A stretch of DNA of 52,355 bases from Haloparvum sedimenti (lineage in GTDB: Archaea; Halobacteriota; Halobacteria; Halobacteriales; Haloferacaceae): assembly GCF_001462205.1 (NCBI RefSeq), contig NZ_LKIR01000008.1, positions 55,266-107,620 on the forward strand, read 5' to 3'. Positions within the stretch are counted from its first letter, which is position 1; each line of letters starts with the position of its first letter. Made by a program: the position numbers and the translations under genes. Below the pieces are notes generated by a model that was not told the DNA's origin, made no database searches, and worked only from the letters and a program-made list of their open reading frames with translations. This document shows, one piece after another, positions 34,274 through 42,411 of this stretch.

Positions 34274-36024
34274 CCCGCGACCACGCTCCAGATCAGGTCC
34301 GCGCTGTTTCTGGCCCCCTCGACCATCAGCCGCGAGACGGCCCCGACGCCGCCCAGCTCCGCGCCGAACAAGGGCAGGACGTAGACGGCGAACAGGAAGC
34401 TCGCCACCATGCTCCCGACGTTCGTCATCGCCACGACCATGATCAGCCGGAACAGCGGCACGTCGAACATCTCCGAGAGGATCTCGGTGACGGGCCGCGT
34501 CTCGTCGCTGAGCAGGTCGTTGAGCGTCCCGATGTCGCCGACGTTGACCCGGAGGTGACGCAGCTCAACCCAGCCCGCGAACCAGCCGGGCGCGAGCAGC
34601 GGGTTGATCGAGGTCATCCACGCGACGGCGCCGCCGACGCCGGCGGAGAGCCAGCGCGCGCCGGCGAGTTTCGCACAGCCGAACGCGAAGACGGCGTTGA
34701 TCAGGAACCACGCGCCGAACAGCCGGAGCAGGAAGCCGTCCTGCACGCCCGCCATCGCCAGGAGGACGAAGAACGTCACGAACGCGATGCCGATGGCGTA
34801 GCCGAGCGCCTTCCCCCACGGGAAGCCGCGGCCGGTCTCTTCACCCACCAGGTCGTCCATCGGTGGGAGACTCGCCGGGTCCGCGAGGTAGCCCTCGATC
34901 CCCTGCCGGTGGCCCGCGCCGACGACCGCAAGCACGTCGAACCCCTGTTCGCGGAGCGCCACGAGGCGGTGGGCGATGAAGGCGTCCCGCTCGTCGATCA
35001 GCGCCTCCGCGCCGCCGGGCGAGAACTGCCGGAACTCCTCCATCATCATCGTCACCACGTCGGTGTCGGTGAGGTCGGACATCTCCAGCTCCTCGATGCC
35101 CCCCGCGTCGGTCGGCTCCGGCCCGGTGCCCACAAGTCCGATCAGGCCGGCCGCGAGCAGGCCGATGGTGAGCCCGCCGGCGAGCCCCAGTCCGAGGCTC
35201 CCGACGATACGGATCGCGAAATCGCCGATATACGCCGCGACGAGGGGATCGAGGGCGCCCGAGAGGGCGACGACGCCCCCGGTCGCGAGGCCCGCCCCGA
35301 CCCCGGCGTAGAGGCGGGCGTCCGGTTCGAGCGCGACTCCGCCGGCCTTCTCGACGACGACTCCCACGAGCACGCCCGCGGCGACTCCCGCCGTGACGCT
35401 GGTCAGCAGGGCGTCGGTGACGCCGAGGTAGCCGCCGAACAGGCCGATGGCGGGGCCGAGAGCGATACCCACGAACAGCCCGGCCATCACGCCGACGATC
35501 CGGGGGTCGGTGACCCCGAAGGCGAGCCCCCCGATCATGCGGAGCTTCTCGGGAATCGTCATCCGAGCCCAGAAGCGCTGGATCGTGGTCTGGATGTCGC
35601 GGTCGACGAGCGCCACGTCGATGCCGAGCGATTCCGCGGTGTCGACCGCGGCCAGCATGTCCGCGCCCGGCTCGATGTCGAACCGCTCACCGAGCTGTGC
35701 CTGCACGTACGAGAGCATCCAGTAGGCGAGGAACTGGAAGACGGTGTTCCCGCGGAGCAGGTCGCTCGCGTCGAGGTCCTCCGGCGTCTCGCCCTGCATC
35801 TGTCTGTACCGCCCCTCGTCGAGTTCGACGGCGACCACGTCGGGGCGCTCCCGCTCGATGGCCTCCTCGACCTCGGTCACGGAGTCGGCGGAGACGTGTG
35901 CCGTGCCGACGACGGTGACGGAGCCGTCCCCGTCGCGCGCGGCGGCCGCGTTCGCGGAGGCGGCGTCCGTGGTCGGACCGGGGGGCGGACCGTCCGCGCC
36001 CGGGTCGTCCGGCGTCTCGGTCAT
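34270..36024 (-). CDS. TraB/PrgY-family membrane protein
   Basis: 584 aa. After a disordered N terminus, the TraB domain (about 35-200) has VVGTAHVS (G40-H43) and VVAVELDEGRY. A second GxxH in VVGAGHRQGIEGYL (around residue 370) completes the pattern of conserved motifs seen in the TraB/Tiki/GumN superfamily, some members of which are metal-dependent proteases. Between and after these lie many hydrophobic helices (about 170-320 and 400-580), so it is a polytopic membrane protein. It is first in a two-gene unit with the M50 protease and diverges from the HTH regulator, with 154 bp between starts. Confidence 0.9.
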   Translation of the reverse strand: MTETPDDPGADGPPPGPTTDAASANAAAARDGDGSVTVVGTAHVSADSVTEVEEAIERERPDVVAVELDEGRYRQMQGETPEDLDASDLLRGNTVFQFLAYWMLSYVQAQLGERFDIEPGADMLAAVDTAESLGIDVALVDRDIQTTIQRFWARMTIPEKLRMIGGLAFGVTDPRIVGVMAGLFVGIALGPAIGLFGGYLGVTDALLTSVTAGVAAGVLVGVVVEKAGGVALEPDARLYAGVGAGLATGGVVALSGALDPLVAAYIGDFAIRIVGSLGLGLAGGLTIGLLAAGLIGLVGTGPEPTDAGGIEELEMSDLTDTDVVTMMMEEFRQFSPGGAEALIDERDAFIAHRLVALREQGFDVLAVVGAGHRQGIEGYLADPASLPPMDDLVGEETGRGFPWGKALGYAIGIAFVTFFVLLAMAGVQDGFLLRLFGAWFLINAVFAFGCAKLAGARWLSAGVGGAVAWMTSINPLLAPGWFAGWVELRHLRVNVGDIGTLNDLLSDETRPVTEILSEMFDVPLFRLIMVVAMTNVGSMVASFLFAVYVLPLFGAELGGVGAVSRLMVEGARNSADLIWSVVAG

Positions 36025-36178
36025 TGGCGTCCGCTACTGCTCCCCCGCGTATAGGGGTTGTGAGTCGGACGCGAACCGGTGACACGGTCGGGAGCGGGCG
36101 GTCGGGCGGCCGACCGCTCCGAAATCTCCCCCTCATCCGTCCAACAGATTTGTTACGGTGCACGACCGAGAGTCGGTT

Positions 36179-36943
36179 ATGTCCCGGCTGTTGCCCTCCC
36201 CGCCGGACCTCTCGCTCGGCGACCGCGACCCCCGCGTCGTGGGCGTCGAGGACGAGGACGCCGACGAGCTCATCGCCGCCCTCTCCTCCGAGACCGCCCG
36301 GAACGCGCTGACCGCCCTCCACGACCAGCCCGCGACCACCTCCGAGCTGGCCGACGAGCTGGACACCTCGCTCCAGAACGTCCAGTACCACCTCGGCAAC
36401 CTCCGCGAAGCCGACCTCGTGGAGGTCGTCGACACCGTCTACTCCGAGAAGGGCCGCGAGATGAGCGTCTACGCCCCGGCCGACGAACCCCTGGTCCTTT
36501 TCGCGGGGCGCTCGACGGATTCCGGCGGCCTCAAGACCGCTCTCAAGCGCCTGCTCGGCGGCTACGGTATCCTCGGACTCGCGGCGCTCGCCGCCCAGTC
36601 GGTGCTCTCCGTGACGGTCCCCCGCGGCGAGGCCGGCGCCGACGGCTACGACGTTCGGTCGACGGACGGCGGCGCGGAGTCGGCCGACGCCGGATCGGGG
36701 GGAGACGACGCGGGGATCTCCGCCGAGGAGACGCCCGCCATGACCGAGGAGGCCTCGACCGCGGGCGACGGCGGCACGTTCGAGGTGGTGTTCGACGGGA
36801 GCGCGGCCGAGCGGGCGGAGCTGGCCGCCGAACACGCCGTCTCCCTGCTTGAACCGGGCATCGTCTTCTTCCTCGGGGCCGCGCTCGTGTTCACGCTCGC
36901 GTGGGCCTACTGGTACCGCCGGGACCTGCCACGGGCGCCGTAG
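36179..36943 (+). CDS. Membrane-tethered winged-helix transcriptional regulator
   Basis: 254 aa. An ArsR-like winged helix (about 30-105: LSSETARNALTALHDQPATT, SELADELDTSLQNVQYHLGNLREADLV in two blocks) is followed by a basic segment and a membrane helix (about 125-146). Next comes an acidic 80-residue loop likely outside the cell, and a second membrane helix (about 229-248) ending WAYWYRRDL. The N-terminal DNA-binding part is therefore anchored to the membrane. ATG 36179 is preferred over 36158. ACAGATTTGTTACGG (36143-36157) may hold the promoter. It diverges from the TraB/M50 protease pair. Confidence 0.88.
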   Translation: MSRLLPSPPDLSLGDRDPRVVGVEDEDADELIAALSSETARNALTALHDQPATTSELADELDTSLQNVQYHLGNLREADLVEVVDTVYSEKGREMSVYAPADEPLVLFAGRSTDSGGLKTALKRLLGGYGILGLAALAAQSVLSVTVPRGEAGADGYDVRSTDGGAESADAGSGGDDAGISAEETPAMTEEASTAGDGGTFEVVFDGSAAERAELAAEHAVSLLEPGIVFFLGAALVFTLAWAYWYRRDLPRAP

Positions 36944-36993
36944 GCGGGGCGCGTCGCTCCGTGCACGAACCATGAGCAAAGCGGTGTGACGCG

Positions 36994-37001
36994 TAACTAT
37001 A
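36994..37001 (+). promoter_or_regulatory. TATA element for the DUF151 gene
   Basis: TAACTATA lies 26-33 nt before the ATG at 37027. Confidence 0.5.
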
Positions 37002-37026
37002 CCCGTCTGCGGTCACAGAATAGGGT

Positions 37027-37545
37027 ATGAACCACGACGCGGAGGTCGTCGCCATCGGCGCCGGCGAGAGTGCGGAGGGTGACAGCGTTCCGGCGGTCGT
37101 CCTCGCCGTCCGCGAGGAGGTCCTCCCCATCTTCGTCACGCCGAGTCAGGCCCACTCGATCGGCATGGTGCTCCGCGGGGAACCGTTCGACCGGCCGCTG
37201 ACCCACGACCTGTTGACGGAGGTGTTGACGGAGTTCGGCGGCGCGGTCGACCGGGTTCGGATCGACGACCTCTCCGAGGGGACGTTCTTCGCGAAGGTCG
37301 ACGTGGAGCGCTACGACGACGGGCGCGCCGAGCGGTTCGTCTTCGACGCGCGCCCCTCGGATGCGCTGGCGCTCGCAGTCCGGAGCGAGTGCGAGATCGT
37401 CGTCAGCGACGAAGTCGTCGACGAGGCGGGGCGTCCCCCCGAGGCGATCGGGTTCGACGTTGAGGACGAACTCGACGGCTTCGGCGGCGACGAGGATGAC
37501 GATCCCGCGTTCGGGAACGACCCCGACGACCCCTTCGGTCGCTGA
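37027..37545 (+). CDS. Bifunctional nuclease family protein (DUF151)
   Basis: 172 aa. The DUF151 domain covers about residues 5-135 with VPAVVLAVREEVLPIFVTPSQA, IGMVLRGE, RPLTHDLL and the signature ARPSDALALAVRSECEI (given as separate blocks). The family includes plant and Mycobacterium proteins with reported DNase/RNase activity, but most are untested. The acidic tail (140-172) is a halophile feature. It has its own leaderless promoter and is followed by the thioesterase gene on the same strand after 50 bp. Confidence 0.9.
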   Translation: MNHDAEVVAIGAGESAEGDSVPAVVLAVREEVLPIFVTPSQAHSIGMVLRGEPFDRPLTHDLLTEVLTEFGGAVDRVRIDDLSEGTFFAKVDVERYDDGRAERFVFDARPSDALALAVRSECEIVVSDEVVDEAGRPPEAIGFDVEDELDGFGGDEDDDPAFGNDPDDPFGR

Positions 37546-37595
37546 GCGCCGCGGCGATCGCCCACATTCTTGCCCCGGCCGCGCCGAGGACGCCC

Positions 37596-38078
37596 ATGGC
37601 CGACTCCGCGACGCTGTCCGACTCACACACGGAGATGACGGAGCTGCTGTTGCCGAACGACACGAACAACCTCGGGCGGGCGCTGGGGGGCGCCGTGCTT
37701 CACTGGATGGACATCTGCGGCGCGATCGCCGGAATGCGCTTCGCGAGCCGCCAGGTGGTCACCGCATCGATGGACCACGTCGACTTCATCACGCCCATCG
37801 AGATGGGCGAGGTCGCCGTCGTGGAGGGGTACGTCTTCAACACCGGACACACCAGCCTCGACGTGAAAGTCGACGTTCGCGCGGAGAACCCGCGGACCGG
37901 CGACGAGCGGCGCACGACCACCTCCTACTTCACCTTCGTCGCGCTCGACGAGCGAGGCGAGCCGGCCTCGGTTCCGGAACTGGAGTGTCCCACGGCCGCC
38001 GAGGAGGCGCTCCGCGAGGAGGCGGTCGAGGGGCGTCGCGAGCAGCTGGAGGAGGTCGTCGCCCGCTACGACCTCTGA
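37596..38078 (+). CDS. Acyl-CoA thioesterase, hotdog fold
   Basis: 160 aa single hotdog domain of the cytosolic acyl-CoA hydrolase (YciA/BACH-like) group. Family blocks are LLPNDTNNLGRALGGAVLHWMD (in part), RQVVTASMDHVDFITPIE, and VKVDVRAENPRTGDERRTTT. It hydrolyses acyl-CoA to free acid and CoA; chain-length preference is not readable. The dimer-forming helix GGAVLHWMDICGAIAG is intact. It lies 58 bp before the aldolase gene on the same strand. Confidence 0.92.
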   Translation: MADSATLSDSHTEMTELLLPNDTNNLGRALGGAVLHWMDICGAIAGMRFASRQVVTASMDHVDFITPIEMGEVAVVEGYVFNTGHTSLDVKVDVRAENPRTGDERRTTTSYFTFVALDERGEPASVPELECPTAAEEALREEAVEGRREQLEEVVARYDL

Positions 38079-38136
38079 GAGCCGCGTCATTCACCGCAAC
38101 ACAAACGGTTAGGGCGCCGGTACCGGATCGAAGGGC

Positions 38137-39069
38137 ATGGAGCTCACCGACCGACTGCGCGGCGTCACCCCGCCGCTCGTCACTCCCTTCTCGAACGGTG
38201 CGGTCGACCACGACGCGCTGACCGCGCTCGTCGAGCACGCGGTCGCTGGCGGCGTCGCCGGCCTCTTCCCGAACGGCACCACCGGCGAGTTTGCCAGTCT
38301 CACGGACGCGGAGCGGGCCGCAGTCGTCGAGACGACGGCCGCGGCCGCGCCGGCGGACGTTCCGGTGCTGGCCGGCGTGGCCGACACCGCGGTCGCGGAC
38401 GTGCTCGCACACGCCGACCGGGCGGCCGACGCGGGTGCGGACGCGGTCGTCGTCACGCCGCCGTACTTCCACGGGCCGAACGGCGGGCCCGAGGCGAGCC
38501 GGGGGGACGGCCTCCGGTCGTTCTTCGAAACCGTGGCCGACGAGGCGCCGCTGCCGGTGTTCCTCTACGACATTCCCTCCTGTACCGGGACGACGATTCC
38601 GGCCGCGACCGCGCTCGCGCTCGCGGAACACCCGAACGTCGTCGGGCTGAAGGACTCCTCGGGCGACTTCGGGAGCTTCTGTCGGCTGGTTCGCGAAGCG
38701 CCCAACGACTTCCTGGTGTTGCAGGGGTTCGACAACCTGCTGTACCCCTCGCTGCGGGTCGGCGCTGATGGGGGCGTCCACGCGCTCTCGAACGCGGTCC
38801 CGGAAGCGTTCGTAGACCTCTACGCGGCCGCGACCGCCTCGGAGGCGGTTTCGGAGAACGCGGGCGGAGACACGGCCGTCGCTCTCCACGAGGCTGTCGG
38901 CACGCTGTTCGACGCCTGCCTCGACGGGGGCTTTGCGCCCGCGACGAAGGCCGCCCTCGTCGATCGTGGCGTCCTCGAGGACGACGCGGTCCGGCCGCCG
39001 CTATCGACGCTCGACGCCGACGGGAAAAATGCGGTCGCCACGGCGCTGTCGGCGATCGATGGCGTCTGA
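38137..39069 (+). CDS. DapA/KdgA-family class I aldolase
   Basis: 310 aa TIM barrel. PNGTTGEFASLT is the family's substrate loop, FLYDIPSCTG has the conserved Tyr, and VVGLKDSSGD carries the Schiff-base lysine K172. Members include dihydrodipicolinate synthase and 2-keto-3-deoxy-sugar-acid aldolases. No lysine-pathway gene is adjacent, so a 2-keto-3-deoxygluconate-type aldolase is as likely as DapA. This gene converges on a Bat-type regulator, with a stable hairpin between the stops. Confidence 0.9.
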   Translation: MELTDRLRGVTPPLVTPFSNGAVDHDALTALVEHAVAGGVAGLFPNGTTGEFASLTDAERAAVVETTAAAAPADVPVLAGVADTAVADVLAHADRAADAGADAVVVTPPYFHGPNGGPEASRGDGLRSFFETVADEAPLPVFLYDIPSCTGTTIPAATALALAEHPNVVGLKDSSGDFGSFCRLVREAPNDFLVLQGFDNLLYPSLRVGADGGVHALSNAVPEAFVDLYAAATASEAVSENAGGDTAVALHEAVGTLFDACLDGGFAPATKAALVDRGVLEDDAVRPPLSTLDADGKNAVATALSAIDGV

Positions 39070-39086
39070 GAGCCGGAACGGTCCGT

Positions 39087-39109
39087 GGACACCGACGGCA
39101 CCGGTGTCC
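39087..39109. terminator. Hairpin between convergent genes
   Basis: GGACACCG and CGGTGTCC form a perfect eight-base-pair stem with a seven-base loop, 18 nt after the aldolase stop and 73 nt after the end of the Bat gene on the other strand. It probably ends one or both transcripts. Confidence 0.5.
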
Positions 39110-39181
39110 GGCGCGGAGGAGGGTGCCTCTGATGACCGCCCTCGGAAGCAGAGTAGAAGGGACCACGAATAAGAGACAGCC

Positions 39182-41272
39182 CTATGATGTTTGGGTTCCG
39201 TCGCTCTTCAGGTAGGCAGCGACGAGTTTTCGTTGTGCGTGTCGGAGGTGCTCGTGAAACGTCGGCGCGGTGATGTCGAGTAAGTCGGCCACCTCTTCGG
39301 CGGTCGACACGCGGGGCCACTCGAAGAAGCCGGCGTGATGGGAGGTCTCGACAGCTTCCCGCTGGCGGGCGGTCAGCGACTCGTCGAGCCCCTCCCGGAA
39401 CCGCAGTCCCGAGACGCCAACCGGTTCGCCCTCCCGTTGGGCTCGGAGGGAAACCCGGCCGTCGTACGTCTCGTCGATCCGGTCGATGAGGCCGCGGGCA
39501 CTCGTCCCGGTCGGCAGGGCCACGGTCGCCGATCCGCGACCGGACTCGGCGGTTCCACCCGTGAGCGTGCCGCCGTAGTCGGCGACGACGGCCGCCAGCG
39601 AGCGCTCGTCGAGGCGGACCCGCACAACGCTCTCGTCGTCCCGCTCCACCACCGGCGTAACCGCGAGGTCCACTTCGGCGGCGTGGGACCGGAGGTCTTC
39701 GACGCGGCCGGTGGGAATTCGGAGGAACTCGACGAGTCCGTCGTCTCCCTTGACGACACCGTCCAGCCGTACGGTGTCGTCGATCGCCGCTGAGGCGTCC
39801 ACGTACGTCGCTCCCGGGGCCTCGAGCGCGAGTTCGACTTCGGTGACTGCGTCGGTGAGTAGCGCGTGACGCCGCTCCGCGGCGCTGATCGCGTACCCGA
39901 TCGTTTCGCCGAGCTCGCGGAGCACCTCGCGCTCGCGCTCGTCGAACGCATCCGGACGCGGCGCGTACACACAGAGCACGCCGTAGGTTCGACCGCGGTA
40001 CGTGATCGGGACCCCCGCGGCTGAGTGGTGACCGTGTTCGACGGCTTCGGCAGGCCGCGGCGCGTTCTCCGCGTCGGCGGTCATTCGATCGACGACCTTC
40101 ACCTCGCCGTCGCGCATGGCCGCCGCGGCGGTCGCCCACTCCGAGGGGGCCTCGGCGCGCTCCGCGAGGTACTCCCCTCCCTCGCCCGCGTGCGAGCGCG
40201 GGACGACGCCGTTCCCGCCGCGATCGAACTCGCCGATCCAGACGAACCGGTACGGCTCGGCGTCGGCCAGTCGCTCGCAGACCGCGGTCTCGATGCCCTC
40301 GCGCGTCTCGGTCCGGACGAGCGCCTCGTTCACCTCGCGGATCACCGCGTTGATGTGGTTAAGCGTCTCGAGGCGGTCGGCCTGCCGTTCCAGCACGCGC
40401 TCGCGACGGCGCCGCTCGGTGATGTCCCGGCCGATCCCGGCGATCACGGTTCGGTCGTCGTCCGTCTCCAGGGCCGCCCCGGTGAACTCGTAGGGAATCC
40501 GCTTGCCGTCTGCGGTCAGTAGGTCGGCCGTGGCCTGCGTCCTCCCGGTCTCGACCGTCCGGTCGACCGCCGCCTCGATGCGGTCACGGTCCGTCGGTGC
40601 GATGAACGCTGTCGGTGCCATCGTGGCGATCTCGTCCGGGTCGTAGCCCGTCACCTCGACCAGTCTGGCGTTCCACGACAGCAATGTGCCGTCCGGGTCG
40701 TAGACGTAGAGCAGGTCCGGTAGTCGGTCGACCGCCGCCGGAAGGAACTCGTCGAACGCGGTCGACGCGCCGTTCTCGAACGCCGCCGTCGATCCCTCGA
40801 CCCGCGGCACAGCGTCCGTATCCGACTCTCCCGTGTCGGAACCAGGTGCGTCGGCGAGGGCGTCGAACGCGGAAGCGACCTCGTCCGCCGCGTTGCGGAG
40901 AGGGGTTGCGGGCGCGTCTCCGGTCACGTCCGTCGTTCCGCCGGTCGGAAGCCGGACCGCGTGCGTCGCGCCGGCCGTCAGCGTCGCGCCCACCTCGCCC
41001 GGGTCCTCGTGGAGCGCGACGACCGGGAGGTCGGGGGCGCGGTCGCGAACCGCACGCACGCCCGCCGTGCCCGCCGCGGGCGCCACGAGCACGCCGGCCA
41101 TCTCGGTCGGCGCGCCCTCGGTCACAGCGCCCAACAGTTCCGGGCGTTCGGGGCCTTCACTCGGGCCGCTCACCGACTCGAGACGGTACCCGTGTCGTGT
41201 CCGAAGAACCTCGTGAATCAGCCGGGTACGCTCGCCCGTGCCCACGGCGAGCAGCGTCTGCCGCGTGTCCAT
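39182..41272 (-). CDS. Bacterio-opsin-activator-type regulator with PAS, GAF and HTH
   Basis: 696 aa. Order: a receiver-like N-terminal region (about 1-115) without a clear phospho-acceptor Asp; a PAS domain (about 165-290, ending GRDITERRR); a GAF domain (about 300-455); the bacterio-opsin activator middle domain (about 470-625); and a C-terminal HTH_10 (about 630-690; LTARQREAVETSHHAGFFEWPR, in part, then TAEEVADLLDITAPTFHEHLR). Bat-type proteins respond to oxygen or light and activate target promoters in haloarchaea. The target is unknown here. The start lies at the ATG complement 41270-41272. Confidence 0.92.
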   Translation of the reverse strand: MDTRQTLLAVGTGERTRLIHEVLRTRHGYRLESVSGPSEGPERPELLGAVTEGAPTEMAGVLVAPAAGTAGVRAVRDRAPDLPVVALHEDPGEVGATLTAGATHAVRLPTGGTTDVTGDAPATPLRNAADEVASAFDALADAPGSDTGESDTDAVPRVEGSTAAFENGASTAFDEFLPAAVDRLPDLLYVYDPDGTLLSWNARLVEVTGYDPDEIATMAPTAFIAPTDRDRIEAAVDRTVETGRTQATADLLTADGKRIPYEFTGAALETDDDRTVIAGIGRDITERRRRERVLERQADRLETLNHINAVIREVNEALVRTETREGIETAVCERLADAEPYRFVWIGEFDRGGNGVVPRSHAGEGGEYLAERAEAPSEWATAAAAMRDGEVKVVDRMTADAENAPRPAEAVEHGHHSAAGVPITYRGRTYGVLCVYAPRPDAFDEREREVLRELGETIGYAISAAERRHALLTDAVTEVELALEAPGATYVDASAAIDDTVRLDGVVKGDDGLVEFLRIPTGRVEDLRSHAAEVDLAVTPVVERDDESVVRVRLDERSLAAVVADYGGTLTGGTAESGRGSATVALPTGTSARGLIDRIDETYDGRVSLRAQREGEPVGVSGLRFREGLDESLTARQREAVETSHHAGFFEWPRVSTAEEVADLLDITAPTFHEHLRHAQRKLVAAYLKSDGTQTS

Positions 41273-41352
41273 CGCTCGCTAGGTATTCGCCCAACGACAT
41301 AACAGTCGCTGGTCCGCGTCGGCGAGGCAGCGCAAAAATGAGGACCCGAGGG

Positions 41353-42411
41353 TCAGCCCACCAGCTCGTCGACGTTCGCGTGGTCCGCCAGCAAGTCGGC
41401 CATCGTCTCCACGGTGTGTTCGTCCCGTGTGCGGCCTCCCCGGACGATCGACTCCACACGCCCGATGGTCGTCGCGGTGTCGGCGTTGACCGCGAGGACG
41501 GGGACCCCCGCCTCCGCGGCCTTACCGAGCACCGCACCCGAGGGGCGCTGACCGCCGGTGAGCACCAGACACCGGACGCCGGAGGCGTCGAGCGCCGCGG
41601 TCTGCACGTCCGCGCGGTCCCCGCCGGTGATCACGGCGGCGTCGCGGGCGCGTCGGAAGTGGCGCAGCGCCTCCTCGCCGCTCATCGCGCCGACGAGGAA
41701 GCGCTCGACGAAGCCGTCGGTCGGGGCGTCGGTGAGCACCTCGGCGCCGAGCTCGTCCGCGAGGTCGCCGACCGTCACGCCGGCCAGTTCGCGGACGCGG
41801 GGGAGGACGCCCAGCACGGGGACGCCCCGTCCCTCGAGGAACGGGACGGCGTCCGCCTCCAGCCCGTCGAAGGCGGCGTCGGCGACGCGGTTGAAGACGA
41901 CGCCCGCGAGCCGGTCGCCCAGCGCGTCCGCCGCCGCCAGCACCTCGTCGAGGTCCCCCGGCTCGTCGTAGTCGGTCACGAGCACGACGCGCGCGTCGAG
42001 CAGTTCGGCCACGTCGGCGTCGGTGAGGTCGACGACGCCGCCGGTCGTCCACCGACCGCCGCCCTCGACGAACATCGCGTCCGCGTCGGCCGCGAGGGCG
42101 TCGAACGACTCGCGGACGCGGTCGCGGAGCGCGTCGGGGTCCTCGGTACCCCGTACCGCGCCCTCCACGAACGTCGGGGAGTAGACGACCGGCTCCATCT
42201 CGTGGACCTCGGCGTCGAGGCCGAGCACCTCTCGCGCGAGCATCGGGTCGCGGTCAAGCGTCTTGCCGACGCTCGACTGGAGGCGGGTGCCCTTCGGTTT
42301 CATGTAGCCGACCGTCGCGCCGCGGTCGCGCGCCAGCCGAGCGAGCGCGAGCGTGATGGCCGTCTTGCCGGTGCCGTCGCCGGTCGAGGTGACGAGGGTC
42401 GTGTCAGTCAT
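41353..42411 (-). CDS. DRTGG/AAA_26 protein (Pta N-terminal-like)
   Basis: 352 aa. The N-terminal P-loop domain (STGDGTGKTAITLALA; VGYMKPKG) resembles dethiobiotin-synthetase/CobQ-type ATPases found at the N terminus of long phosphotransacetylases. The C-terminal part (about 205-330) resembles the DRTGG domain, with VGAMSGEEALRHFRR, AVITGGDRADVQ and LVLTGGQRPSGAV. The catalytic Pta domain is absent. It overlaps the end of acdA by eight bases, so it is probably made with it. A regulatory role toward acetyl-CoA metabolism is inferred from that context. Confidence 0.88.
   Translation of the reverse strand: MTDTTLVTSTGDGTGKTAITLALARLARDRGATVGYMKPKGTRLQSSVGKTLDRDPMLAREVLGLDAEVHEMEPVVYSPTFVEGAVRGTEDPDALRDRVRESFDALAADADAMFVEGGGRWTTGGVVDLTDADVAELLDARVVLVTDYDEPGDLDEVLAAADALGDRLAGVVFNRVADAAFDGLEADAVPFLEGRGVPVLGVLPRVRELAGVTVGDLADELGAEVLTDAPTDGFVERFLVGAMSGEEALRHFRRARDAAVITGGDRADVQTAALDASGVRCLVLTGGQRPSGAVLGKAAEAGVPVLAVNADTATTIGRVESIVRGGRTRDEHTVETMADLLADHANVDELVG

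Noticed and set aside
38137-41272. Aldolase and Bat-type regulator as one regulated unit
   Set aside because: They are convergent with a hairpin between them, so shared transcription is unlikely; proximity alone is no evidence of control.
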